Source: Heterostelium album PN500 (Eukaryota; Evosea; Eumycetozoa; Acytosteliales; Acytosteliaceae). From it: a stretch of 64,000 nt of DNA. Of this stretch, positions 46,830-58,325 are shown one piece after another. The position numbers and the translations under genes were made by a program. Position 1 is the first letter of the stretch. Each line of letters begins with the position of its first letter. The notes below the pieces were generated by a model. It had not been told where the DNA came from, made no database searches, and saw only the letters and a list, made by a program, of their open reading frames with translations. The stretch covers positions 1,240,001 to 1,304,000 of the forward strand of contig NW_008805089.1 of assembly GCF_000004825.1 (NCBI RefSeq). The letters run 5' to 3'.

Positions 46830-48117
46830 TTATCTCTTTCTGGTGACAACAGTATGAGTCAGTGTAATTAGTAAATCTCTTGGTTCGGAGGGTGGTAATA
46901 ACATTAATGATTGAATAGCTTTGTTACAATAATCGATTGCAAGTGAACGTGTTTTCTCGATACCGTTACTTTGGAAAACGAGTCTTCTTGCTTCGTCGAC
47001 ATCTCCTGGCATGGAGAATTTTCTTTCAATGAGTGTTTCCAATTCTGGAAACTCTTGTGCAGCGAATAAAACTGGTGCAGTAGCCAATCCAAGTGATAGA
47101 TCTACCGATGCTGGTTTACCCAGTGACTCTGTTGAAGAAGTGAAATCCAATAAATCATCTACAATCTAAAAAAGTAAATTGAGATATATATATTACATGT
47201 TAAATGAGTCCGATTTGATAATTATTTCATGATTTACTTACTTGAAAAGCTAAACCTAAATTCTTTCCAAAATCAGTAGCAATATCAATAACCTGACGAT
47301 CGGAACCTGAAAGAATTGCAGTTGATCTACAGCTGTTGGCGATAAGTGAGGCGGTCTTTAAATAGGTTTTTCTAATGTAAATATCAAATGATGACCCACT
47401 GGCTTTGATTTGCATGAATTCACCTTCTACGAGATCAGAGATAACTGTTGACATCAACTCTGTTACTTCATGATTCTTGAGGGTTGAAAGCAGTACCGAT
47501 GCACGTGAGAGCAAAAAGTCACCGCAAAGGATGGCTAGCTTGTTGGAATAGGTGTGATTGATGGATGGCACGTCACGACGGGTGTCGGCATCGTCGATGA
47601 CGTCGTCGTGCACCAAACTGGCTGTGTGAATCATCTCTACAATTTCAGCGAGACGCATCTGAACCGACGACGGTTGGATTGCACTTTGATTCGCTGGATT
47701 CGCCGAGTTGGCAATGGAGAGTGCACGTGCCAGTAGCAGCAGAATCGTTGGACGAATACGCTTGCCCTTCAAATCGAAATAGTATGCAGCGATCGATTTC
47801 AACACCGGGTGAGTCAGTTTCGATGGTCCACCAGCGTGCTCGCCACTTCCACTGATTCCATTCGTGACGGTATCGATAATATTCTTTGTCATTTGATTCA
47901 GGTCTTGATCGACCAACTTATAGATGTCACCAGACGATCTAGTGCTGAGGTTATTCAATGGATCCAACAGCTGAATATTGGAGGGTGGTGTGTATCTGTC
48001 GTTGTGTAAATGTTCCTCAATGAAATATGACTTCTTTTTAACTTTTTCAACAAACTGATTGATTGTTGACATTATCTTTGATTGTGTTTGCATGGTACAA
48101 TAGTGATTCGCAATCAT
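46830..48117 (-). CDS. coq1: Long-chain trans-prenyl diphosphate synthase (Coq1 type)
   Basis: Exons 48117-47242 and 47165-46830 give 403 aa from the ATG at 48117. Motifs: GKRIRPTILLLLARAL, first Asp-rich motif HTASLVHDDVIDDADTRRD, CGDFLLSRAS, EGEFMQIKAS, and the second Asp-rich motif across the splice, AFQ|IVDDLLDFTSS. Ala sits at the fifth position before the first DDxxD, the arrangement of long-chain (solanesyl/decaprenyl-type) synthases rather than FPP/GGPP synthases. Role: building the ubiquinone side chain in mitochondria. The frame stays open upstream of 48117 to an acceptor at 48195, and a phase-0 donor at 48809 lies in an upstream frame starting MSITSRILKSTS. So a 5' exon with a mitochondrial presequence is possible (see next entry and findings). 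Confidence 0.92.
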
Positions 48118-48568
48118 TTTTACACCTAAATTATTATTATAACTAGTTTGATTATTATTCTGATTATTTCTATAACTATATTGGATTTTTGAAATCTAAG
48201 TTTGAAAAGAATTCACTGGTTAATATATGTTTATTTTCTTGTATTTAAAATTATTTTTAGATTCTTTTTTTTTTTTTGAAAAAGAAGAAGATATGAAGAA
48301 GAAAAACAATAAAATAGATGATTATTTTAAACTTTTAAACATTTTGTTAAATAAGGAATATAAAAAAAATGATCATGATCAGTGTTTAATTACATGATCA
48401 TGGTGTGAGCAAGTCAAAAAAATAAAAAAAAGCAAATTTAACACAAATCAAACGCCACAACTTGCTAAAAAATGTTTGGTGCTTTGAAACATAAAAATAG
48501 GGTGAAATGTTCCTCATGTTTTTTTTTTTTGATTTTTAACCTTATTAATCGAGTGATCATGTCGTGTA

Positions 48569-48886
48569 TTATTGTCCATAATCTGTTCTGTTTCTAATCC
48601 ATCTCTGTTGACTGTAATTCTCTATAAATACAATATTCTCATCCATCCAAACTCTAAAATCCGAAATATTATGATAGATATTTTGATTCAATGATAGTTG
48701 ATTGACTGATGTATTGTAAAGTAAATACGATTGTATTATTTTTAATGATGTGCCAAGCTGCCAATGATAATGCATGAAAGTAGGGTCTTTATAAATATTA
48801 AAACTTACATTTTGATTTAAATATATTGAATTATATGGTTTAATCGATGCTGATGTTGATTTCAAAATCCGGCTTGTGATCGACAT
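48569..48886 (-). CDS. Small mitochondrial-type protein, or alternative 5' exon of coq1
   Basis: A 105-aa open frame beginning MSITSRILKSTSASIKPYN, which is basic, Ser-rich and free of acidic residues like a mitochondrial targeting signal, and continuing FMHYHWQLGTSLKIIQSYLL to RNRTDYGQ. No family is recognised. After codon 26 there is a consensus donor (GTAAGT at 48808-48803) in phase 0, matching the phase-0 acceptor at 48195 before the coq1 body. The frame may therefore be an independent gene, or its first 26 codons may be coq1 exon 1 with a 613-bp intron. Confidence 0.45.
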   Translation of the reverse strand: MSITSRILKSTSASIKPYNSIYLNQNVSFNIYKDPTFMHYHWQLGTSLKIIQSYLLYNTSVNQLSLNQNIYHNISDFRVWMDENIVFIENYSQQRWIRNRTDYGQ

Positions 48887-49551
48887 TTTTCTGTATATTT
48901 GATATTAAAAACTTTATGAATTATATGAATGGTGTTTTACTTGATCTAGTTTGGTACTACTATGTTATATGAAAATATAAAAAAATAAAAAAAACTAGTT
49001 TAAATTAAAATGAAAAAAGATTTATTACACAAAAGGTATAATTTTGTGAAGTATTTTAGTGTAGACAATGATGATTCGTTTAGGACGCTTTAAGTCGGAT
49101 AAAAACAAAAAAAAACAAAAAAGTGAAAATCAAAAAAAACAAAAAAAAAAAAAAAACAAAATCTAAATAAATTGTGAAAATGAAAATTAATATGACAGTT
49201 GTGATTATATTATTATTTTAATAATATTTTAATTAATGATTCAAAAAATAGACAGATAAATTAAATTAAATTAAATGTGTGTGTTGTTGATCTTATTTAT
49301 CTTCATCCACAACCAACCAACACACCAGGATCAAAAAAAAAAAAAAAAAACAAATCAAAAAAAAATAATAATGATGATGTATGATCGATCAATAAAAATT
49401 TAAAAAATATATTAACGAATATTTGGTGATCACAATTTGCTGTTGAGTTTTAATTGTTTTTAAGATCAAGATATTTAATATATTTTTTTAAAAAATTAAA
49501 ATTATTACATATTGTAATTTTTTTTTGTTTTTTTTTTTGTTTTATTTGTAT
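48887..49551. other. Intergenic, 665 bp
   Basis: AT-rich DNA with long A runs (about 49140-49160 and 49337-49365). It is the 3' flank of the PGAP1 gene and the 5' flank of the minus-strand frame at 48886. No gene was seen. Confidence 0.5.
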
Positions 49552-52500
49552 TTAATTGTTTTTCTCTTTCAGTGACCATATGTGACAAACGATAAAGATA
49601 ACTGAGAGTAGTAGTGTAAAGTGTAGAATTCGATAGAGTAGTAAGATGGAATAGGTTACTACCATGACGGCCGAGGCAATTAAGACGGCTCGCAAGAGGA
49701 ACAGATTGTTTTGATTGAGTTCAATTCGCGAGAGACAGATGTGTGCAATGGCAACGAGAATAAAGAGTTCGTACGAGTCGAATACCTGCCACTCGAACGA
49801 GAGGTGTTTGATCCAGATGATAAGATTCGGTGCCATGATCAAACCGGCAAACAGATACATCATAAAGAGACTCTGTTGGTAGAGCTGGAGGTCGCGTTGC
49901 TCCTGACCACTGGATTTCATTGCACCGGCCGGTTTCTTCTTGAGCAGCAGGATATTGCTTGTCGATTGTGCACCGATGATCGGTGATGATGGTGATACCA
50001 AGAGGAATAAAAGGAATGCCAGCAATCCGAGTGCAGAGTGTATCACAATCACCAAAATAGTACCGACAATGAGCCATTTGGAAATCGAAAGTTGGAAATT
50101 GCCTATATACAATCGTGTAGTATTAAAAGTTGGAATGAAATGGCCAATGTAAGATCCAATCGTAAATAATATATTAACAATTAAAATTAAAATTGTCAGC
50201 TACAATTAATTGTTGTTGTAGATTATATATTAAAATTAGTTATTTTGTGATGAGAATTAATAGGATGTAAATTCATGATCTTACAATGCAAACAGAGAAT
50301 ATAAATAGGAATGGAATAACCCAGAACGGAGGAATTTGTTCCAACATAAAAGAATCGATAAATGGATCTGGAATTAAACTTCTACTAGATAGAATAGATG
50401 GATTTGTATACCCAATTAAATTAAATACAACATAAATAAATAATGGTATTAAAATAAAGAATGGTGCCAAAATGACTGATTCTTCTCGTAGTGTTAATAA
50501 AAGATTTGGAAATTCATCTAAAAGTGTTTAGAAATAAAGAAGATTAATTAGTAAATATGATTGTATATGTTTAGTTGTATTTCTTTGATAATTGTTTGAT
50601 TTTTTACCTTTCTTTCTCCAGGAATTCATTTGTGATGCAAATACCCATAGGAATAAAGCATAGCAACTTGGGAATAGTGAAAGTGCATAGGAGAACACCA
50701 TTGATCCAATCGAACCGAAAAAGTCAAATGTGAATGTAACTTCATAGGATATATAGGGATCCAATACCATGAATAAATGTGGTCTTTCGACATAGACATC
50801 CTCATAGACATCGAGTTCAGGATCGATTGTATCGTCAGTGATGATCTCTTCATACTCTGTACTCTCCTGCAGAAGCATATGCATCTTATTGTGCTCGAGT
50901 GTCTCGCCAACCACATGATTATTGATTTCAACGAATTGCAATTGATCGGTATTCTGTTTGGACTCCATTTCCAGTGCACTTTCAACAACAATTCTCTTAT
51001 TGTCTTGTTGTTGTTGTGGTGGTGGTTGTTGATTACCACTATTGTTTATCTTGATTTTTGAGGGTGTCGATGATTGATGGAATTTGATTTTGGTAAGTGA
51101 GCAATTGTATACGAATTTACCTTCCTCCATAACACCAGGAATATATTGATAGGTTGTTGGTAAGAAAATTGGAGCATTTGGTGTTTGTGGTTTCACATTT
51201 GATTGATGATGATCGTGACTCTGTTGTTTCTTTGGCTGAGTAGGTGACAAGCGTACTTTCAAAGGATACTTTTTGTGATAGAATGGCAAACTAAAATTAT
51301 AAACCAATGAATGTCCTACAGGTAATGTATATTTATGAACTATTTTTTCAACTGTGTTAGTATTTATCACAATGATTATTGATGAAATTATAATAGTTAC
51401 CATCAAAAATACCGGTTGATGGTACATTAACTTGAGATTCAGTTGTATTGTAAAATTGAGAGATTGCAATAAACTTTTGTTTTCTAGCAGACTTTGGGAA
51501 TCCAATGAAGATCGAGTGGAAATCTTTGAGTTCAGATGCTTGAAGTACTAATTGTGTAACTGGTGATTCAATGTTTGATTTTGTAAGGGGAGGAAGTGGA
51601 GGGAATGAAAATGATTTATACGATATCTCCTCTGCTACTGAATAGTTTTGACTATAGAGAACGACAGTGAATTCTCCCAGTGGTAAGCTTGTTGTCAATG
51701 CAAAGTTGAATGGTTCACCAATGTTTTGTTGTTGCTGTTGTTGTTGTGATTGCATTTGATCCTCTTGTTGTTGTCCATGTATCCAATCAGAGATACGGAA
51801 GTGAATGTAAAACGATTCGACGGGCGATGAAGACGATGTCACACGTTGATTCGCTTGGTATTGATAGGCGAGTGACGGACGGTGAAGTAGCGTGACCATT
51901 GGCGACGTCTCATAGTCGATCTTCTTGGCAATGTCGGTGAGTGATTCAGTGTCGATCTTGATAGTCTGCTTCATTGTTGCCATGTATCGTTGTTGGTCTA
52001 CGAACGGTGTGAATCCCAGAATCTCAGGGACGTGACTGTGTAGCTGTGAACGAAGTATTTCCAGTCGTTCACGTGGAGCATAAGTGTTCTGCTTGGTCAG
52101 AGGGTGGGCGAGTGTCAGCAGACCCTCGACCAACGAAACAACGACCTCATTACACCAAAGAATACATTGATGATCTGTCTCCATCAAAACATCGGGAATC
52201 GAGGTGGTAATCGCTGAGAAACTTCTCTCTGCACTGACGATACCATTCAACGAAGTCAGTTCCGATCGAATCAAAGTATCTCTGTGTCCACCACCTATTG
52301 AAATAACAACTATATTATCATAAACTAAGTTGTAATTGATTAAATTTAAAAAGTTAGTTAACTACTATTATTGTTGTTGTTGTTGTTATTAACTTTTTTT
52401 ATGTAACATACTTGGAGGTAGATTTGTTGGTTCACCTTTTTCATTGAATTCAAAGTGTTTTGGTTGAATTGAATTGCTCCAGTGACGATTCAGTTCATGA

Positions 52501-53652
52501 TAGAAATGAGATGTCGATTGATGCGAGTAGATCGGTGCATTTCTATGTGAAGTATTCAATGTTATTATCGTAGTAACACTTCCATAGATATGATTTGGTA
52601 GTAATACACTCATTCTAGCTACAATTCCACCCATACTATGACCTATTAATATTACTGACTATATAATAATATTATTATTTGAGTTAATAAGTAAGTAAAT
52701 CATGATATTATGAATTGATTGATATGAATTGATATGAATTGATTGATAACATTACACTTGGCTTTGCTTTATCAGGATCACTCGGTTGATTGTGATAAAG
52801 ATCCAATATTACTTTGATACAATCGTTGACGTATTCCGCTTCATCAAACATCACATCACCACCGAATGCAGAGAGTTCCTCTTCAAAGTCCAGAGTGAAT
52901 ATGTCGAGTTCGTTGTAGTAGTGCTCCTGTTGTGGCTTTCTTTTCTTTTTGTTTTTGTTTGGATTCTCTATTTCGAATGGATTCGACGATGATTCTCTTC
53001 TGTTGATATGTGCAAATGCCTCTGCACCGATCGATCTTATCTGCTTGTAGCTACCACTATTTCCCGGTATAAAGAGAACAGGTACACCCCTCAGTGGTTT
53101 ACCAAGCCTACTAATTGTATTACCAGCATATGCCGGTGCATTAGGTGTCGTTCCACCTATTGGATTCTGATTATTATTACTATTACTATTTAAAGTCGAA
53201 AGTGTGGTCGAAGAAACACCAGCATTATTATTTGCATTACCATTATTTCCACTACCACCACTACTACTGCTTGAAGCAGCAGCATTATTACCTATATTAT
53301 TATTATTATTACTATTTATATTATTATTATTATTATTACTATTTAAAAGATTGTTTACAACAGTCGAGTCTGTTGTTGAGACGAGGTTTAGATTAGAGTT
53401 GTCTTTGGTGAGTGAAGAGAGTGGTAGAACAGAGTGTGACTCTCGATAGAGATAGAGATGATATCTCGAGTGGTTCGTAGAGACAGAGTAGTAGACCGGC
53501 AACATATAGGTCATCGTACATATGTTTGGATCGATATCAAAAAAGATACTCTGTATTGCCACGATGAACAATATCACCGTAACAACATTAAATGCGACCA
53601 AGTAGAACCATTTTCCATGTTGTGATAATGACAGCAACGCCATTATTATCAA
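49552..53652 (-). CDS. pgap1: GPI-inositol deacylase (PGAP1/Bst1)
   Basis: Six exons (53652-52756, 52658-52412, 52294-51401, 51351-50608, 50517-50285, 50199-49552) give 1220 aa. An N-terminal membrane anchor (KWFYLVAFNVVTVILFIVAI) is followed by a lumenal lipase domain: VPVLFIPGNSGSYKQIRSI, HYYNELDIFTLDFEEELSAFGG and the nucleophile motif VILIGHSMGGIVAR split by the first intron. A long beta-rich lumenal part follows, then several C-terminal membrane segments (exons 4-6). Asn/Ser and Gln runs mark species-specific insertions. Reaction: removal of the inositol acyl chain from GPI-anchored proteins in the ER, a quality-control step for export. All junctions preserve phase (0, 1, 1, 1, 0). The third exon contains the Gln run near 51745. 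Confidence 0.93.
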
Positions 53653-54690
53653 CTTGCTTTAAAAATAATGATGTTGTTACTATATCTCTATTTCTACAGC
53701 TATATATTACTACTTGAATCTAAATAATATCTATTCAAACTATATCAATTGACAAACAAATGTTCTAAAACTACTACTTCTATCTTTATAAATATATATT
53801 AATGAAAAAAAAAAAAAACAAACAAACAAACAAAACAAACAATAACAAAAATCTTCACATATAAATTTGTTTTTATGATTACTTTTGAAGTTTTTTTTTG
53901 TTTTTGTTTTTCTCTTTATTTATTCTTTGAACATACACATATACAGACAATAAAAAGAACTGAATAAGTGAAAATATAAATAAATATCTTTTATTTTTGT
54001 TAATTTTTAATTTTAAAGAATTTTTTTGAAAAAAAAAAAAAATAAAAACGACAAAAAAAAAAAAAAATAACTTTTTTATATATCTTTATTTTTTCTATTC
54101 AAAAATGATTCTATAATTTTAAGGAATTTCCTTTTTTGGTTTGGAAGGACATAAGAAATTTCTTTTTAATCTTCTAAATCAATTAGTTGACTACAATTAC
54201 AATTGTTCCAAAAAAAAAAAAAAAAAACTTTTTAAAAAAAATAATAAATTAAATTCAATTGACAAGGAAAGGAGTAATAAAAAACAAAGTTTCACAAAAT
54301 TTGGATACTATTAAACACTCAATAAACACATGTTTATAATTATATTTTAATTTAATTTACTCTAATTGTATATATTTCAAAACTCATCAATACTCTTTAT
54401 TTTCATTTTCTTTTATATTATAATCTTTTCACATTCATGTAAATAAATAATATTAACATTTATATAAATATATTTACTTATTTACTTACTTACTTACTTA
54501 CACATAAATACATAAATATAGTATATTATAAATATCTTTTAAAATTCACAACATCAGTTTATTTGTATAGATAGATATTATTATTATTGTTATTATTATT
54601 AATTTAATCTAATTAGATATATATTTTTTTTAATCATATTTTTATATTATATTATAGATATATATTATATTGTTATAAAATTATAAAGAA
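53653..54690. other. Divergent promoter, PGAP1 / RING protein
   Basis: 1.0 kb of extremely AT-rich DNA: a CAAA tetranucleotide repeat (about 53818-53840), several poly-A runs of 10-18 (53807, 54031, 54055, 54211), and a TTAC/TACT repeat (54476-54500). No gene was seen. Confidence 0.55.
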
Positions 54691-56025
54691 ATGGATGCAG
54701 CATTTCACTTAATATTTTCACCACATCCTCAAGTACTGTTTAGATTCATTAACAGCTTGAATTCAGAGTTTGAAGATTCACAACCACATTACCTCCCGTT
54801 TGTCGAGCAGATGAAGACCTATCGTACAAAGTTTGAGTCGTTCAACAAAGATGTATTAAAGTATAAAAAGATGGCTGAAATGCTCAATGAAATGGACAAG
54901 GAGCTGCAATTCATGGAGAAAGACGAGATGCTGAGACTCACACTGAAAAACATCATCAGCACCAATCGTAACCTGCAGCAATCGCTCTCACAACTCGAAC
55001 CGATGATGAGGCAGCAAATCGAACAGATCAAATCACTCGCCGACTATATATGTCCACCCACCGAAGAGGCGTTTCGTCAGCGTGTGCTCGACCTGCTCGA
55101 CAAGGCAAGCGTCGAGAAGCTGCCGGACACCGCCTCCAAGACCTGTGTCATATGCATGGAGTCACAGGCAAACATCGCCATCAAGCGACACTGTACAGTA
55201 AATCCACACACCACAACCACACCCAACAGCAGTCACAGCGCATCAGCCACCACAACCACCTCCACCAGCAGACACAGAAAGGCTCTTTGTTGCGCCAATT
55301 TCGCGTGTGCCTGCGGTCCAACCATGTGTAAGGAGTGTTTCATCAAGAACTACTGGATCACCTCTATCAATTCCACCAAATCATTCTCAACATGTGCATG
55401 TTGTAGATCGGAATATTGTTTAAAAGATATACATTTAGTTCAATATGTAGCTAAAGAGAGAGAGAAGGATAAAGAAGATATTACTACTATAATTAATAAT
55501 ATTAATAATTATAGTAGCAGCAGTAGCAGCGGCAATAGTAATAAAAAGAGAAAAGATACAGAACCAAATAGTACAGCTTCATCATCCTCATCTTCATCGT
55601 CGCAATCCACTCATTCAAATTCACCAAAGAAAAAGCAGAGAAATGAATCTACTTCTAGTACTTTGACTAGCACCAGTACTGCAACACGATCATCACCTAC
55701 AACTTCAACCACAACAACTACTACTACAACCACATCTTCCACACCTGCCAACAATAGACACAACAACAATGTAAATAATAATAATGATAATAGTAGCGAG
55801 ATCTCGCTATTATTGAGAGGTCAAAGATCCCCACACTCCAATCAACATCATCGTGGACACTCAAGATTTACAATTAACGATGTTTTTGTACGATCAAATC
55901 GACGTGATAATGTAATTAATGTGGACTATCCATACTCATCATCAAATAATAATACTAATACCACAACTTCAACTACTAATAATAGAGTAAATAATAATAA
56001 TAACAACAGCAACAAAAAATCATAG
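54691..56025 (+). CDS. RING-like zinc-binding protein with coiled coil
   Basis: A single-exon 444-aa protein. Residues 1-140 are mostly helical (FVEQMKTYRTKFESFNKDV ... LEPMMRQQIEQIKSLADYI), probably coiled coil. Residues 152-245 hold a Cys/His-rich module that begins CVICMESQANIAIKRHC and resumes after a Thr/Ser-rich insertion with CCANFACACGPTMCKECF, then CACCRSEYC. This fits an expanded RING or RING-like fold. The C-terminal 190 residues are Asn/Ser/Thr-rich with basic patches (KKRKD, PKKKQRN). Possible role: E3 ubiquitin ligase, inferred from the CxxC ... CxxC spacing only. No ortholog is recognised. The ATG at 54691 follows an A-rich leader. Confidence 0.78.
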   Translation: MDAAFHLIFSPHPQVLFRFINSLNSEFEDSQPHYLPFVEQMKTYRTKFESFNKDVLKYKKMAEMLNEMDKELQFMEKDEMLRLTLKNIISTNRNLQQSLSQLEPMMRQQIEQIKSLADYICPPTEEAFRQRVLDLLDKASVEKLPDTASKTCVICMESQANIAIKRHCTVNPHTTTTPNSSHSASATTTTSTSRHRKALCCANFACACGPTMCKECFIKNYWITSINSTKSFSTCACCRSEYCLKDIHLVQYVAKEREKDKEDITTIINNINNYSSSSSSGNSNKKRKDTEPNSTASSSSSSSSQSTHSNSPKKKQRNESTSSTLTSTSTATRSSPTTSTTTTTTTTTSSTPANNRHNNNVNNNNDNSSEISLLLRGQRSPHSNQHHRGHSRFTINDVFVRSNRRDNVINVDYPYSSSNNNTNTTTSTTNNRVNNNNNNSNKKS

Positions 56026-56757
56026 TCGTATCCGAATATTAATATCAATGCATAATGAAAGTGATCATAAAGTTAAATCACTCTTTAGCATATAATAATC
56101 TCACCGACACATAATAATAATAATAATAATATAATAGTTTCAGTTTTTCAAAATAGGAATCTAACAAAAAGAAAAGAAAGAAAACATTGTAATTACTTAA
56201 AATAATAAATTTCTTTTTTATTTTTATTTTTATTTTTTATTTGTTGTTGCATTTATTCAATTTAGTTATTGGTTTCAACCCAACTTGTGTGTACAAGATC
56301 AAAATCGTACATTAATTACCAAATTTGTCAATTATTATAATAAGTATAAAGAATTACCCCTCGTCTGCAACCACATCTCTTGTCACCCTCATATACTCTT
56401 GGATTACTAAATTTGACAAAAATTAATAAAATCTTTGTTCACTGAATGAAATGGGGGTGTGTGTTGATGCTATCATCATTATTCAATCAAAAATGATTAG
56501 ACAAACATACATACACATACATATTCCAAAGGTAAAAAAGAAGTACATAAGTAAATAAGTAAATAAATTTAAAAAAAAAAAACAAACATATTTATGATGT
56601 TATTTTCTATTATCATAATAATAAAGAGATGGGAAAAAAGAACTTTAATACAATATTTTAATATGAATACAACAACAACAAAAGAGAGGGATCGGTAACA
56701 CACTAACACTATACATAATAATAACAACAACACACAGTCATTTATTTATCTTTAATA

Positions 56758-56788
<31 letters not shown>

Positions 56789-56879
56789 CTAATTTATAAT
56801 TTATAATATCAACAACATCAGCAGCAACAACAACACAATAAATCATTATTTGTAATTTTCATAATAAAAGTAGATTAAA

Positions 56880-56910
<31 letters not shown>

Positions 56911-57609
56911 CATTATTATCTCAAGTAGTTTCATAATTACATCTGATACTACTACCTTAACCACCAATTTATTCATTCCTCATAACATCTGAATTTTTAA
57001 ATTTATAATATTATTATTCATAAACCAAACCATCCATTACTTTAATAAACAGGAAAAATCGAAAACAACAACAACAACAACAACATCATCATAATCATTA
57101 ATTTAAACTTACAAATTTAGAGTAATATTAATCCAATGGAAAAAAGGAAATTTTGTTTAATAACAGGTAGGTCTACCACATCTTATCATCAGCCAAAAAC
57201 CACACATATGTCTAAAACTGAATTAAGATAATTGCTAATCATATAAAATCTTGGTTCAAAAAAAATAATAGTTCGATGTTCCAATCGATTGATAAACTAC
57301 ACCCACGTTACTTTTTAGAGATATTTTTTTTGTTTTTTTTTTTTGTTAAACCCCCCCACATCCTAAAGCTATTTAATCAAGTTTTTTTAATCTCCCAATG
57401 ATTCATTCATTAATATAATTACTAATCTTTAGAAATTACATTTTAATCATTATCATTAATAAATCAGTAATATTCTATTTCAAAGTAACATTTTTTTGTT
57501 TAGATTTTATATTTATTAAATTTCCTCAAACAAAAGACATAATTATTAATTAATTTATCTTTACTATTTTTTTTTAACTCTATTTTTTCAAAAACAATTC
57601 ATTCCACTC
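56026..57609. other. Intergenic, 1.6 kb
   Basis: AT-rich DNA with AAT microsatellites (about 56117-56133 and 56757-56783), a 26-base poly-A run at about 56886-56911, and a CAA repeat at 57066-57083. No gene or RNA recognised. Confidence 0.55.
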
Positions 57610-58325
57610 ATGAAAATGATTCCAACCCATCAATGCTCAATAGAAAAGGATTTCAAAACTCCGTATAGTAGAAGAAAGAAGATCAATTGTCAAGTCTCTC
57701 ATTGTAATGGATGTGATGATAATAGTTCAATAAGTCTTCATTCAAATAATTATATAATTGAAAATGGTAAGATAAATTATTATTACTTTTTAAAAAACTT
57801 TTAAAATATTAATTTAATTATAAATTTTATTAGGATTATTTCAAACTATTGTAGATGATATGGTAAATCAAAGAGCAAAGATAGATAATCTATTTGAAAG
57901 TCTGACTGAATATATGGACAAGATAAAAGATCAAGTGCCAATCATTAACAATGAATGCAACAACAATAATAACAATGGCAGCTTGAAGAATGAAGATGAT
58001 CTACTTCATTAAAGAGTAGAATTCCATGTGGTATCTGTTGGTGTACAATGGGTTACCACTATTGTTTCTCTAGTGATATTCATCGAGTTACTGGAGTAAA
58101 GAATGCGATGGACATTGGTAGGATGATGCAGACTCTAAAAAAATACTTTTCATTCGTGATCTCGATACTGTTGACCACCACTTTTTGAACAAACCAAATC
58201 ACCATATCAACTCAGGCATCAAACCAATTTTTACCGGACATCCAAAATATAGATATTATGTGTATCTGTATACCTTGTATATACAAGCTGATAGTGAATC
58301 AGTAGGTCTCATACCAAATTTTTAA
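57610..58325 (+). pseudogene. Small Cys/His-containing gene, apparently broken
   Basis: Exon 1 (57610-57766, MKMIPTHQCSIEKDFKTPY...) and exon 2 (57834-58012) join in phase 1 and give 111 aa ending in an Asn run and DDLLH, with a predicted coiled coil (VDDMVNQRAKIDNLFESL). Immediately after this stop, protein-like sequence continues in other frames: IPCGICWCTMGYHYCFSSDI from about 58021, and then, in another frame, FIRDLDTVDHHFLNKPNHH up to a stop at 58325. The Cys/His content suggests a zinc site. The pattern fits a gene broken by two frame changes, or a short gene with a lost or unrecognised 3' part. Family unknown. Confidence 0.45.

Noticed and set aside
53204-53449. Leu-rich + frame
   Set aside because: Antisense of the Asn-rich insert of the PGAP1 homologue.
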